A DNA stretch of 64,000 nt from Pinirhizobacter sp036499745 (lineage in GTDB: Bacteria; Pseudomonadota; Gammaproteobacteria; Xanthomonadales; Rhodanobacteraceae): the NCBI RefSeq assembly GCF_036499745.1, contig NZ_DASYDG010000030.1, positions 186,001 through 250,000 on the forward strand. The letters are read 5' to 3'. The translations under genes and the position numbers were made by a program. Positions 33,855 through 43,019 of this stretch are shown in pieces (the stretch's first letter is position 1; the number at the start of each line of letters is the position of its first letter). The notes below the pieces were generated by a model. That model did not search any database, had not been told where the DNA came from, and worked only from the letters and a program-made list of their open reading frames with translations.

Positions 33855-36844
33855 CCCTCGTCGATCTCGGTGCGGTTGCGCCCGGCGTGCTTGGCCGCAT
33901 ACAGCGCATTGTCGGCGCGGCGCAGCATGCCGTTGAGAGACTCCCCGTGCCGCCACACGGCAATGCCTGCACTGGCGGTAACGGTGATGCTGCGACCGCC
34001 ATCCATCACCGTGCGTTCGGCCATGGCCTGGCGGATGCGTTCGGTCAGCTGGAAGGCGCCCTCCGCTTCGGTGCCCGGAAGGCAAATGATCAATTCCTCG
34101 CCGCCGTAGCGGCCGACCAGGTCCGAACCCCGGCATAGCCGGGCGGTCAGGTCCATCGCGGCGCGGATAACCGCATCGCCCGCCAGGTGGCCATAGGTAT
34201 CGTTCACCACCTTGAAGTTGTCCAGGTCGATCAGCACCATGCTCAATGGCTTGTCGTTCACTTGCGCATCGGCCACGGCACGGCCAGCCAGATCGAGGAA
34301 GCGACGCCGGTTGAAGGCGCCGGTGAGCTCGTCCGTACCGGCCAGGCGGTCGAGCTGTTCATTGGCCACTTGCAGGTCGCGCGTGCGTGCATCCACCTCG
34401 TGCTGTAACACCCTCGCCCGCCGCCGCAGGAACATCGTGCGAAGCGCCGAAAGCCCCAGCACCGTGCCCAGCAATGCGATCACCATCAGCAGCCGCGCCC
34501 ACCACGACTCAAACCAGCGCGGCGCCACGGCCAGGGTCACGGAGGCATCGATGGTGCGCGACGCGCCCCCGACGGTAACGGCCCGAAGTTGCAAGGTGAA
34601 GTTGCCGCCGGGAAGGTTGGTGTACACCGCGGCGGCAGGATTGCCACGGGCCACCTCCACCCACGTCGCGTCGAAGCCCTCCAGGCGATAGGCGTAGCGT
34701 GTCTCGCCCGCCACGCCATAGTCGAGCAGCCCGAAATCCACGCGGAGGCTGCGCGAATCACTATCCACCGTGATGCTGCCGCCGTCGCCGGGCAGCAGGC
34801 CATATGGCATTTCGTTTCCGTCCTGAAGCACGCCGGTGACGGTGATCCCTTCAGCACCCTCACGCGCTGGCGGCGCATCGGGCAACACCACGGTCAGGCC
34901 ACCAAGGCCGCCGAACAACAACTCGCCGTGCGGCCCGGTCGCAGCGGAACGATGCTCGTAACTGGCCACACGCAATCCGTCGCGCGCGCCGAAGTTGGTC
35001 ACTTTGAAATCGTCCGGGTCGACCCGCGCCAGCCCGTGGGCGAGCGACGCCCAGGCACGGTTCCGCCGATCGACCAGCACTGCGTCCACCTTCGCGCTGG
35101 CAAGTCCCTCGGCCAGCCCAAGGTGGCGGAAGTGCCACGGCCCCTTCGGCGTCCAGCGGTCGACCCAGGCGATGCCGCCGTAGGTAGACACCCAAAGCCG
35201 ACGCCGGGAGTCCATGGCCAACGAACCGATGTAATTCTGCGGCAGGCTGTCCGCCTGGGCCGGATCATGGCGCAAGGTGAAGAAGTCCGGTTCGCCGTCC
35301 GGCCACACGCTGATGCCATTGATCGTCGACAGCCACCATTGGCCGTCCATACGAGTGATGTCGCGCACGGTTTCGTTGCTGAGGTTCGTCGCGGCATAAG
35401 GCGCATGGCCTGCGCCAAGGTCGACACCGAAAAGCCCGTCGTACGTGCCGGCAAGGAGCTGGTCACCCTCGCGGGCCATCGAAAGGATGATCTCGCCATC
35501 GAGCATGGGCACCTGGCCGGGATATACCTGCAAGGTGTCCGGATCGATGCGCGCGATGCCCTGCGAACCCACCAGGATCGCACCATCCGGGGCCACCGCG
35601 AATGCCTGCACGTCGCGCTGGCCCTGGTCGCCGGGCACCCGCAAATGGCGCATGCTGCCGGCGCCCACGTCGAGCACATCGATGTGGCCGGTACCCAGGC
35701 CAAGCCAGATCCGCCCGCGGGGATCCACGAATACGGTGTGGACATCAGGATCGGAAAGCCCGAAAGCCTGGAATGGCGACGGCGGCACGGTGAATATGCC
35801 CGTGGCCCGCGTGTCGTGGCGTGCCGCGCCAAGTTCGGTAGCCACCCAGATATTCCCGGAGCGATCGCGCATCAGTGCGCGCGTGATGTTGCCCGGGATG
35901 GTCGAGGGTACCGACGCGTCATGGCTCAACAACCGCGCATGTCCGGTGGCGGGGTTCCACACCGCCACGCCCGCGCCATCGCTGGCGAACCAGACATCGC
36001 CATCGGGTGCATCGACGATGCTGCGGATCGTGCGTCGCCCGGTGATCGATGCGGAACCTGAAATGCCTTCGACGAAATGCCACTCGCCTTTTCGATCCAG
36101 GTAAACCGAACCTGATTCACCACTGCCGAACCATGTGCGGCCGGCGGCGTCGCGGAACATCGACCAGATCCGGTCGCCGATCACCGCGTCCACGCGTGGA
36201 TCGGGAGCATGCACGCGCACGAAGGACGCCTGGCCGGCGGCACGGCGGAACAGTCCACGGTCGTTGCCGATCCACAGGTTGCCGGCTTCGTCCTGCAGCG
36301 CGGAAAAACTCCGTGCCGGGAATTCCGGGCGACTTCCCGGGCCCTCAGGTACACGTTCGATGCGACCATCACCACTGAGATGATCGGTGCCTGCGTCGGT
36401 GACAACCCACCAACCCTGCGCGCGGTCGCTGGCGAGGGCGAAGATCTTATCGTCCGAAGTACCGCCGGCACCTATGGGAAAGCGGTGGAAGCGATTGGTG
36501 GCGGCATCGAACTCCACCAGCCCGCCGGCATTGGTTCCCAGCAGCAGGTTGCCGTTGGCCAGCGCGGCCATGCAGCGCACATAGGCATCTGTCAGGCCGT
36601 CCGGCGCATCGGGCTGCTCGCCGAACTCGCGCAGCTGGCTGCCGTCATAGCGCACCAGCCCGCCGAAGGTACCCATCCACACCACGCCGCTGGCGTCCTG
36701 CACGAGGCTCGTGACCGTCGAATGCGGCAGGCCATCGGCGACGGTAAGGTTGTCGAACCACACGGCGCGGAACGGACGCCAGGCATCGGTCAGTGCGTCG
36801 GGTGTGGCCAGGCACGGCAGGGCCAGCAGGCCGAGGGCCAGCAT
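33851..36844 (-). CDS. Beta-propeller sensor diguanylate cyclase
   Basis: 997-residue membrane sensor. A signal peptide (MLALGLLALPCLA) starts at 36844. It is followed by about 12 Reg_prop propeller units (repeated GLVRYDG, WIGNDRGLFRR, WVATELGAARHD), a Y_Y_Y domain (YAYRLEGFDATWVEVARGNPAAAVYTNL), one membrane span near residue 800, a coiled coil and a C-terminal GGDEF domain. The active site is GGEEL with an inhibitory-site RGSD nine residues before it, so it should make c-di-GMP under product inhibition. The start lies 20 nt after the stop of the GGDEF-EAL gene; the frame is open further upstream but runs through that gene. Confidence 0.88.
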   Translation of the reverse strand: MLALGLLALPCLATPDALTDAWRPFRAVWFDNLTVADGLPHSTVTSLVQDASGVVWMGTFGGLVRYDGSQLREFGEQPDAPDGLTDAYVRCMAALANGNLLLGTNAGGLVEFDAATNRFHRFPIGAGGTSDDKIFALASDRAQGWWVVTDAGTDHLSGDGRIERVPEGPGSRPEFPARSFSALQDEAGNLWIGNDRGLFRRAAGQASFVRVHAPDPRVDAVIGDRIWSMFRDAAGRTWFGSGESGSVYLDRKGEWHFVEGISGSASITGRRTIRSIVDAPDGDVWFASDGAGVAVWNPATGHARLLSHDASVPSTIPGNITRALMRDRSGNIWVATELGAARHDTRATGIFTVPPSPFQAFGLSDPDVHTVFVDPRGRIWLGLGTGHIDVLDVGAGSMRHLRVPGDQGQRDVQAFAVAPDGAILVGSQGIARIDPDTLQVYPGQVPMLDGEIILSMAREGDQLLAGTYDGLFGVDLGAGHAPYAATNLSNETVRDITRMDGQWWLSTINGISVWPDGEPDFFTLRHDPAQADSLPQNYIGSLAMDSRRRLWVSTYGGIAWVDRWTPKGPWHFRHLGLAEGLASAKVDAVLVDRRNRAWASLAHGLARVDPDDFKVTNFGARDGLRVASYEHRSAATGPHGELLFGGLGGLTVVLPDAPPAREGAEGITVTGVLQDGNEMPYGLLPGDGGSITVDSDSRSLRVDFGLLDYGVAGETRYAYRLEGFDATWVEVARGNPAAAVYTNLPGGNFTLQLRAVTVGGASRTIDASVTLAVAPRWFESWWARLLMVIALLGTVLGLSALRTMFLRRRARVLQHEVDARTRDLQVANEQLDRLAGTDELTGAFNRRRFLDLAGRAVADAQVNDKPLSMVLIDLDNFKVVNDTYGHLAGDAVIRAAMDLTARLCRGSDLVGRYGGEELIICLPGTEAEGAFQLTERIRQAMAERTVMDGGRSITVTASAGIAVWRHGESLNGMLRRADNALYAAKHAGRNRTEIDEG

Positions 36845-36863
36845 GGTGACCTGGCGAAACCGC

Positions 36864-38336
36864 TCACGCCAGCCCACAGGCCAGGCGCTCCAGGTATCCG
36901 CCCACGGCCGCTGGCGGCATCGGATGGGCGAAGTAAAAGCCCTGGCCGACATCGCATCCGAGCTCGCGCAGCCAATTGGCCTGGTCGGCCGTTTCCACGC
37001 CCTCAGCCACGGTTTCCAACCGCAGCCTGCGGGCAAGGCGCACGATGGCCTCGGTGATTTGCCGGTCCGCGTCGTTATGCAAGCCACCGCGCACGAACGA
37101 CTGGTCGATCTTGATCGTTCCCACCGGCAACTCGCGCAAATGACCAAGGTTCCAGAAGCCTGCGCCAAAGTCGTCGATCAACAGCTCAAAGCCCTGCTCG
37201 CGAAGGGCGTGCATCTGCCGCACGGTTTCCTCCGGCTGTCGCATCTGGCTCGATTCAGTGAGCTCGAAGCGGATGCGTGATGGATCCACCGCGCTCCGGG
37301 CAACGATTGCCGAAAGTGATTCGGCGAACGAGGGCCGGGTGAGTTCGTGCAGTGACAGGTTGATCGCCACGTATGCCACCGGCACGCCTTCAGCGTCCCA
37401 GGCAGTAAGTTGGGCGAGCACGCGCCGCAGTACCGTTTCGCCCAGGGCGTGGATCAGGCCTGAGCGTTCGGCCACCGGCACGAACACTGTCGGCGGCACG
37501 TCGCCGCGCGACGCATGATTCCAGCGTGCCAACGCCTCAAGCCCGCGCACCTGGCCTGAACGCAGGCAGCGCTTGGGCTGGTAGGCCACGTCGATGTCGT
37601 CCTGTTGCAGCGCCTGGCGAAGGTCCAGGGCCAGCGCCATGCGTTCGCGGGCCTGCTCGTGCATGCCCTCGACGTAGAAGCGGAAGTCGGCCTTGCCGGT
37701 TTCCTTCACCGAATACATCGCGGCATCGGCGTTGCGCAGCAGAGTCTCAGCGTCATGGCCATCGCGCGGCGCCACGGCCACGCCGATGCTCGGCGACACG
37801 GCCAGCAACTCGCCGCCCACCTGGATCGGCCGGGAGACCAGGTCGAGCACCTTGCGGCAGATCCGGGAAAGGTTCTCCTCGCCGCTGTAACGCCTGAGCA
37901 CCACGACGAATTCGTCGCCGCCGAAGCGTGCCACGATGTCGCGCTCGCGCACGCTCTGGCGCAGCGAACGGCCCACGGCGCGCAGGAACATATCGCCGCC
38001 CTGGTGACCATGGATGTCATTGATGGCCTTGAAACCGTCAAGGTCGATGAACAGCACCGCCAGCGAGGGACGCTCGCCCGGCGCGAACAGGCCGTTCAAT
38101 TCATGCATCACGTAGGCGCGGTTGGGCAGACCCGTGAGTGGATCATGCCACGCATGAAAGGCCAGACCCCGCCCTCCGCGCTTGCGATGGGCCCGTCGCC
38201 AGGCCACCAGCGCCAGTACCAGGGCGGCCGAACACACGGCAGCCAGCGCCATGCTGACCACCACGTGGCTTGCCGCCATGGAAGGAAACGATTGCATGGG
38301 GCCTGCATAAGCACGAAACGTGCCGACGCTTATCAT
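36864..38336 (-). CDS. GGDEF-EAL protein, c-di-GMP synthase/phosphodiesterase
   Basis: 490 residues from the ATG at 38336 (an ATG at 38297 is also possible). One N-terminal span (VVVSMALAAVCSAALVLALVAW), then GGDEF with intact RFGGDEFVVVL and an EAL domain with LEALARW, INLSLHEL, FELTES, DDFGAGFWNLGHL, KIDQSFV and AEGVE. All catalytic signatures of both domains are kept, so it may be bifunctional. It is 19 nt upstream of the sensor cyclase on the same strand. Confidence 0.88.
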   Translation of the reverse strand: MISVGTFRAYAGPMQSFPSMAASHVVVSMALAAVCSAALVLALVAWRRAHRKRGGRGLAFHAWHDPLTGLPNRAYVMHELNGLFAPGERPSLAVLFIDLDGFKAINDIHGHQGGDMFLRAVGRSLRQSVRERDIVARFGGDEFVVVLRRYSGEENLSRICRKVLDLVSRPIQVGGELLAVSPSIGVAVAPRDGHDAETLLRNADAAMYSVKETGKADFRFYVEGMHEQARERMALALDLRQALQQDDIDVAYQPKRCLRSGQVRGLEALARWNHASRGDVPPTVFVPVAERSGLIHALGETVLRRVLAQLTAWDAEGVPVAYVAINLSLHELTRPSFAESLSAIVARSAVDPSRIRFELTESSQMRQPEETVRQMHALREQGFELLIDDFGAGFWNLGHLRELPVGTIKIDQSFVRGGLHNDADRQITEAIVRLARRLRLETVAEGVETADQANWLRELGCDVGQGFYFAHPMPPAAVGGYLERLACGLA

Positions 38337-38370
38337 CGTCCATCCGGCGCCGAGGTCGCCCGGAGTACCC

Positions 38371-40431
38371 TCACTTGAGGTACTGGGTGAACCAGTCCAG
38401 GGCCCGCTGCAGCACGTCGCGGCGGTGTTTTTCATCCCTGAATGCGTGGCCCTCGCCCGCATACACCACTAAGCGCGTGGGTACGCCCTGGGCGCGCAGG
38501 GCATGCCAGAATTCGAACGACTGCGGCGCCGGGCACTCGGCATCCCGGTCGCCCACGACCACCAGGGTCGGGGTTTTGGCCTGCTTGATGTAGTTGATGG
38601 CCGAACTCTTGGCGTAGACGGCCGGGTCGTCATAGACGGACGCGCCAAAGAAGGGCGTCATCCACTGGTCGATGGAGTTCTGGCCGTAGTAGCTCTGCCA
38701 GTTGGAAATGCCCGCGCCGGCCACGGCTGCCTTGAAGCGCTGGGTTTGGGTCACAGAGAACATGGTCATGAAGCCGCCGTAGCTCCAGCCGGTGAGACCC
38801 AGCCGATGGTCGTCCACCGGGTGCTGTTTTTCGACTTCATCCACCCCTTTAAGGATGTCGCGCAAATCACCGTAGCCGAAGTCCTTGCGGTTGGCTTGCA
38901 CGAAGGCTTCGCCCTGACCATAGCTGCCACGGGGGTTGGGCATCAGCACGAAGTAGCCCAGGGCCGACAGCGGCGCCGGACCGAAGCCGACACCGGGCCA
39001 GCGGGGCAAGACGGCACTGCTGGGGCCGCCATGCACCGAAACGATCATGGGGTAGCGCTTGCTCTTGTCGAACCCGGCGGGGAACAGCAGCCAGCCCTGC
39101 ACCTTGTGGCCTTCGTTTTCCCATTCGACGGACTCAGCCTTGCCCCAGGCGGGCTTCATCCCGGCATTGATCGAGGTCACGGCGGTGGGCGCCCCGGCAA
39201 AAACCCGGTCCGCACCAAGGTGGGCGACATGGACCTCAGGCGCCTGGTCGAAGGTGGACTGCACGAAGGTGGCCGTGTGGCCGGCACTATCGAAAGCGAT
39301 CGACATCTCGCGGCGACCGTCGCCGATAGATGCCTGCGCCTGGTAGAGGATCGTCGGCTCACCAAGCTTACCGGCCTTCACGGGATAGTCGACCAGGCGG
39401 CTACCGCCGCCGCTGATCTCGGCGGTCGTCAAACGGTCAGGTCCCGTCCAATCGATCCAGGTGGTGGTGGTCGTGGCATGGGGCGTGAGGTTGCTTGGTT
39501 CGCCACCGGTGCTGGGTACCAGGTAGATGTCGCCGCCGGTGGCTCCCTGGTCGCTCATCAGGCCGCCGATGAAGGCAACCTGGGAGCCATCGGGGGAAAA
39601 CCGCGGCACGGCCAGCTGCAGGCCCTTGAGGTCGCCGGATACCTTGGCGGTGTCCACGATGCTGGTGGGGCTGGCGCCGGCGCGGGCATCCTGGACGTAG
39701 AGCTGCGCGATCCACCAGTTGTTGTCACCCGGTGGCTGGGCGGCGGCGTAGACCAGTCGCTTGCCCTGCGCATCGAAAGCGTACTCGTACACATGCAAGG
39801 TATCGGGCGTGAGCACCGACAGCGTGCCGGTGGCTGCGCTCACTTCGGCTACATGCTGCACTTCGATGTCGTCGACGCCGATCTCACCCGACGGCGGCTT
39901 GGTCGCGGCCAGCGCACTGGCCTCGCGCGTTGCGCCAGGCACGTACAGGAAAATGATCGACTTGCCATCGGGAAGCCAGGCAAGATCGCGGGCCAGTCCC
40001 GACAGGTGGGACACCTGGCGGGGCGCTCGCGTTCCCGCGCCAGCACTGACGAAGATGTCGCGGGTGGTGGGCTTGCCGTCGGCGCTCTTGCTGCCGGTGC
40101 AATCGGACAGGAAGGCCAGTTGCGTGGAATCGGGCGACCAGCTGGGATCGGATTGCTGGCAGCTGCCGGGCTTGGCTTTGCCTACCGTCCGCGCGTTGCG
40201 ACCGTCGATGTCAGCCACTTTCAGGGCCGGTTTGCCGCCGACCTCGCTGACATAGGCCAGGTGCCTGCCATCGGGCGAGATGGCGGTGGAGTGAATGGCA
40301 TGTACCTGGCCCAGCGACTTCAGCACCGCTTCGATGCGCGGGTCAGGCGTGGCATCGGTAGCGCATGCCTGGTACGAAACCAGGGCCATGGCGAAGGCAA
40401 GGCCCCAGGCGGGCGCGGCTCGGTAGGTCAT
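38371..40431 (-). CDS. S9-family prolyl oligopeptidase, exported
   Basis: 686-residue serine peptidase with an N-terminal signal sequence (AWGLAFAMALVSYQACA). A WD40/PD40-like propeller (DGRHLAYVSEVGG, SPDGSQVAFIGG) precedes the alpha/beta-hydrolase domain. The catalytic residues are S550 in TGWSYGGFMT, the aspartate in VVGDRDAECP (about 628-630) and H662 in GEGHAF. Acts on peptides in the periplasm. Terminal overlap with the GGDEF-EAL gene does not occur: 34 nt separate them. Confidence 0.92.
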   Translation of the reverse strand: MTYRAAPAWGLAFAMALVSYQACATDATPDPRIEAVLKSLGQVHAIHSTAISPDGRHLAYVSEVGGKPALKVADIDGRNARTVGKAKPGSCQQSDPSWSPDSTQLAFLSDCTGSKSADGKPTTRDIFVSAGAGTRAPRQVSHLSGLARDLAWLPDGKSIIFLYVPGATREASALAATKPPSGEIGVDDIEVQHVAEVSAATGTLSVLTPDTLHVYEYAFDAQGKRLVYAAAQPPGDNNWWIAQLYVQDARAGASPTSIVDTAKVSGDLKGLQLAVPRFSPDGSQVAFIGGLMSDQGATGGDIYLVPSTGGEPSNLTPHATTTTTWIDWTGPDRLTTAEISGGGSRLVDYPVKAGKLGEPTILYQAQASIGDGRREMSIAFDSAGHTATFVQSTFDQAPEVHVAHLGADRVFAGAPTAVTSINAGMKPAWGKAESVEWENEGHKVQGWLLFPAGFDKSKRYPMIVSVHGGPSSAVLPRWPGVGFGPAPLSALGYFVLMPNPRGSYGQGEAFVQANRKDFGYGDLRDILKGVDEVEKQHPVDDHRLGLTGWSYGGFMTMFSVTQTQRFKAAVAGAGISNWQSYYGQNSIDQWMTPFFGASVYDDPAVYAKSSAINYIKQAKTPTLVVVGDRDAECPAPQSFEFWHALRAQGVPTRLVVYAGEGHAFRDEKHRRDVLQRALDWFTQYLK

Positions 40432-40497
40432 CGTTGGTCATTCCCCATCAGTTGACCCGACGACGCTAGCAGATTGCGCGCCCCGCGGCGCGTGGCA

Positions 40498-40782
40498 TCA
40501 GGCCTGGAGGTCGGCAAATTCCGCATGCCGCTGCAGCCAGTCAGCCGCGTAGCTGCAGGCCGGATGCACCTTCCAGCCTTCGCTTCGCGCGGACTGGAAG
40601 GCGGCAAGCGTCAGTGCCCCGGCAATGCCCCGTCCACCGACCACGCTGGGCACGCCGGTGTGCGTGATGGTCATGACATTTCCCGACAACTGGTAGTCCA
40701 GCACGCAATGCGCCCCGTCCACCACGGCTTCGAAGACCCGTTCACGGCGTTTGTGGATGACGTCGATCGCCGGTGTATTCAT
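40498..40782 (-). CDS. GNAT-family N-acetyltransferase-like protein (COG2388 type)
   Basis: 94 residues of the short acetyltransferase type: a VLDYQLSGNVMTITHTGVPSVVGGRGIAGALTLAAFQSARSEGWKVHPACSYAADWL core, with the acetyl-CoA pyrophosphate loop GGRGIAGAL. The full domain fits in the short chain. Acceptor unknown. Confidence 0.85.
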   Translation of the reverse strand: MNTPAIDVIHKRRERVFEAVVDGAHCVLDYQLSGNVMTITHTGVPSVVGGRGIAGALTLAAFQSARSEGWKVHPACSYAADWLQRHAEFADLQA

Positions 40783-40918
40783 GGGCTTGCCTCATTCGCG
40801 TTTCACGGAATGTTCCAGAGCGTAGCGTGAAGGCTTCGCCACGACGAGTTGCCGTGCTGGACAGGCACCGGCAGCGTCGCCAGCATAGGCTGGTCCCTAG
40901 CCAACGGCGGCCCCTCCC

Positions 40919-41881
40919 ATGCTCATCGTGCACCACAGTCGACAGTTGCAACCCGGCCGGGCCTGGCAACCTGGTGCCGCAATCGACGATAACGCCCTGT
41001 GGTTCGACCTGATCGATCCCACCGACGACGAACGCAAGGCCACCGCCCAGGCCAGCGGCCTGGTGGTTCCGGAGCGCGACGACCTCAACGGCCTTACCCT
41101 GAGCAGCCGTCACCGCTCAGGTTTAGACTCGCTTGAATTGAGCGTTCCCTACTTTGCCGCCGAACACGATGACAAACCCGCCACCCCAATGGGCATCGTG
41201 GTGGGAAGCCAGGCCATCGTCACCGTCCGCTTCGCACAATCGCGCGCCTTCGACCGCTGCCAGGAATGCGCGCGCGAAAAGCCTTTCGAAGGCAGTGGCG
41301 ACGTATTCACCACCTTAGTGGAATCGATCGTCGACCAGGCCGCCGAACGCATGCAGGAAGTCGCAGGTGACCTGCGCAAGCTGTCTTCGCGCGTGTTTTC
41401 CAACAACCGCCTGGGCACGCCGATTCTGCGCCGGTGCATGCTGGAAGTCGGCCGCCTGGAAAGTATCCAGACCCGCACGCGCACCTCGCTCCTGAGCATC
41501 CAGCGCATCGTCAGTTTCGTCCGTGCCAAGGAACCGGCCTGGGTCGATGGCGACGAGCAGGGACGGCTGCGCGTGGTCGAGCACGACCTTCGCACACTGG
41601 ACGAATTCGACGACCAGTTGACCAACAAACTGCAGTTCCTGCTGGACGCAAGCCTGGGGTTCATCAACACCGACCAGAACCACGTGATGAAGGTGCTCAC
41701 CGTGGTCTCGGTAGCCACGGTGCCGCCGATCCTGCTGGCCGGCATCTGGGGCATGAATTTCAAGAATATGCCCGAACTGGACTGGACCTTCGGCTATCCC
41801 CTGGCGCTGGTGGCCATCATCGTGTCGATCATCCTGCCCGTGCTCTGGTTCCGTTCACGCGGCTGGCTGGCCGACGACTAG
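40919..41881 (+). CDS. CorA-family divalent metal transporter
   Basis: 320-residue CorA/ZntB-type channel. A long cytoplasmic N-terminal domain leads to two C-terminal spans; the selectivity motif GMN appears in GIWGMNFKNMPELDW, followed by a charged end. Likely transports Mg2+ (or Co/Ni/Zn). Confidence 0.92.
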   Translation: MLIVHHSRQLQPGRAWQPGAAIDDNALWFDLIDPTDDERKATAQASGLVVPERDDLNGLTLSSRHRSGLDSLELSVPYFAAEHDDKPATPMGIVVGSQAIVTVRFAQSRAFDRCQECAREKPFEGSGDVFTTLVESIVDQAAERMQEVAGDLRKLSSRVFSNNRLGTPILRRCMLEVGRLESIQTRTRTSLLSIQRIVSFVRAKEPAWVDGDEQGRLRVVEHDLRTLDEFDDQLTNKLQFLLDASLGFINTDQNHVMKVLTVVSVATVPPILLAGIWGMNFKNMPELDWTFGYPLALVAIIVSIILPVLWFRSRGWLADD

Positions 41882-41890
41882 GCCCAGGCC

Positions 41891-42835
41891 ATGACCCTAC
41901 GCGATGCACTGGCCGCACCTGCTCATGGCGCCGTGCGCCGCTGGGTGCTGAAGGCCTTTCCCCGCGATCCGAAGACCGGGATCGACTACGACCACCCTGA
42001 GGGTGATACCGGCCTGTTCGGGCCGGACAGTGTCACCTGGCGCATCCACGGCGATTTCGCCGGGATGCTGTCCGGCGGCCTTTGCGCGCTGATGCTGCAG
42101 ACCCTGCATCCCTGCGCGCTGGCCGGCGTCTGGGACCACTCGAACTTCCGCACCGACCTGATGGGCCGGTTGCGCCGGACCACGGCTTTCGTCGGCGGCA
42201 CTACCTATGCACCGGCCATGTCTGCCCACCGGCTTATCGACCGGGTCAAGGCCATCCACGGCAAGGTGCGCGGTAGCACCGCCGACGGCGTGGCCTACGC
42301 AGCGGACGACCCGGACCTGCTCACCTGGGTGCACGTCACGGAAATGTATAGTTTCCTGGCGGGTTACCGGCGCTACCGTCGCCACGACCTGCCCGCCGGC
42401 ATGGCCGACCGCTACTACGACGAAACCCGGCGGGTGGCCCAGGCCCTGGGCGCGCGCGGGGTGCCTCGTTCGGAGGCGGAAGTGGAAGCCTATTTCGTCG
42501 ACCGGCAGCCGGAACTGCGTTTCGACGAAAGGTCGCGTGAAGTGCTTACCGTGCTCGCCGCGATCGAATTGCCGGTGCCCATGGCCGGGCTTTCGCGGGA
42601 CTTGTTCCTGGGAGCGGGCGCCGCGCTATTGCCCGCGTGGGCCAGCGAAAAGCTAGGGCGGACCCCGCGCCAGCGAGCCGAGGCGCAGGTGGCCGCCGCT
42701 GCCCTTCGCGGCCTGGCACCGGTGTTCCGGGGCGCCCTGTCCGAAGGGGTGGCCGCGCGTTCGTGCCGCCGCGTGGGCCGGTCGCCGAGCCTGCTCGACC
42801 AATGGCCGCCGGCTTTACAGGAAACAAGGAGTTAA
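41891..42835 (+). CDS. DUF2236 / MpaB-type oxygenase-like protein
   Basis: 314 residues of the DUF2236 family, haem-binding proteins related to latex-clearing and MpaB oxygenases. The pattern SVTWRIHGDFAGMLSGGLCALMLQTLHPCALAGVWDHSNF and WVHVTEMYSFLAGYRRY are typical, with the histidines in these two blocks as candidate haem ligands. It starts 9 nt after the corA stop and may be co-transcribed. Substrate unknown. Confidence 0.85.
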   Translation: MTLRDALAAPAHGAVRRWVLKAFPRDPKTGIDYDHPEGDTGLFGPDSVTWRIHGDFAGMLSGGLCALMLQTLHPCALAGVWDHSNFRTDLMGRLRRTTAFVGGTTYAPAMSAHRLIDRVKAIHGKVRGSTADGVAYAADDPDLLTWVHVTEMYSFLAGYRRYRRHDLPAGMADRYYDETRRVAQALGARGVPRSEAEVEAYFVDRQPELRFDERSREVLTVLAAIELPVPMAGLSRDLFLGAGAALLPAWASEKLGRTPRQRAEAQVAAAALRGLAPVFRGALSEGVAARSCRRVGRSPSLLDQWPPALQETRS

Positions 42836-42938
42836 AGTTCGCCCTGCCGGAGCCGATAGCCTCGCCAAGGGGTGCCACAGCGACACCCTACGCGGTCAGG
42901 CCCATCGGCGCGCACGCCGGCGGGGAGGAAGCCCGAGG

Positions 42939-43019
42939 ATGTATTTCATCGTCCAAACACGCTTTTTCGGCGACGCCACGGCGGCGGCGCCCTGCCGCGC
43001 CCCCGTGGGGAAGGGATGA
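42939..43019 (+). CDS. Possible 26-residue leader peptide ahead of the diguanylate cyclase
   Basis: ATG at 42939 with GGGGAGG about ten bases upstream encodes MYFIVQTRFFGDATAAAPCR plus six more residues; its TGA (43017-43019) overlaps both ATGs that begin the GGDEF gene. The arrangement suggests translational coupling. Existence as a translated peptide is unproven. Confidence 0.4.
   Translation: MYFIVQTRFFGDATAAAPCRAPVGKG

Noticed and set aside
42836..43015. c-di-GMP or SAH riboswitch upstream of the GGDEF gene
   Set aside because: The region contains several short inverted repeats, but none of the conserved GEMM or SAH core sequences is present.
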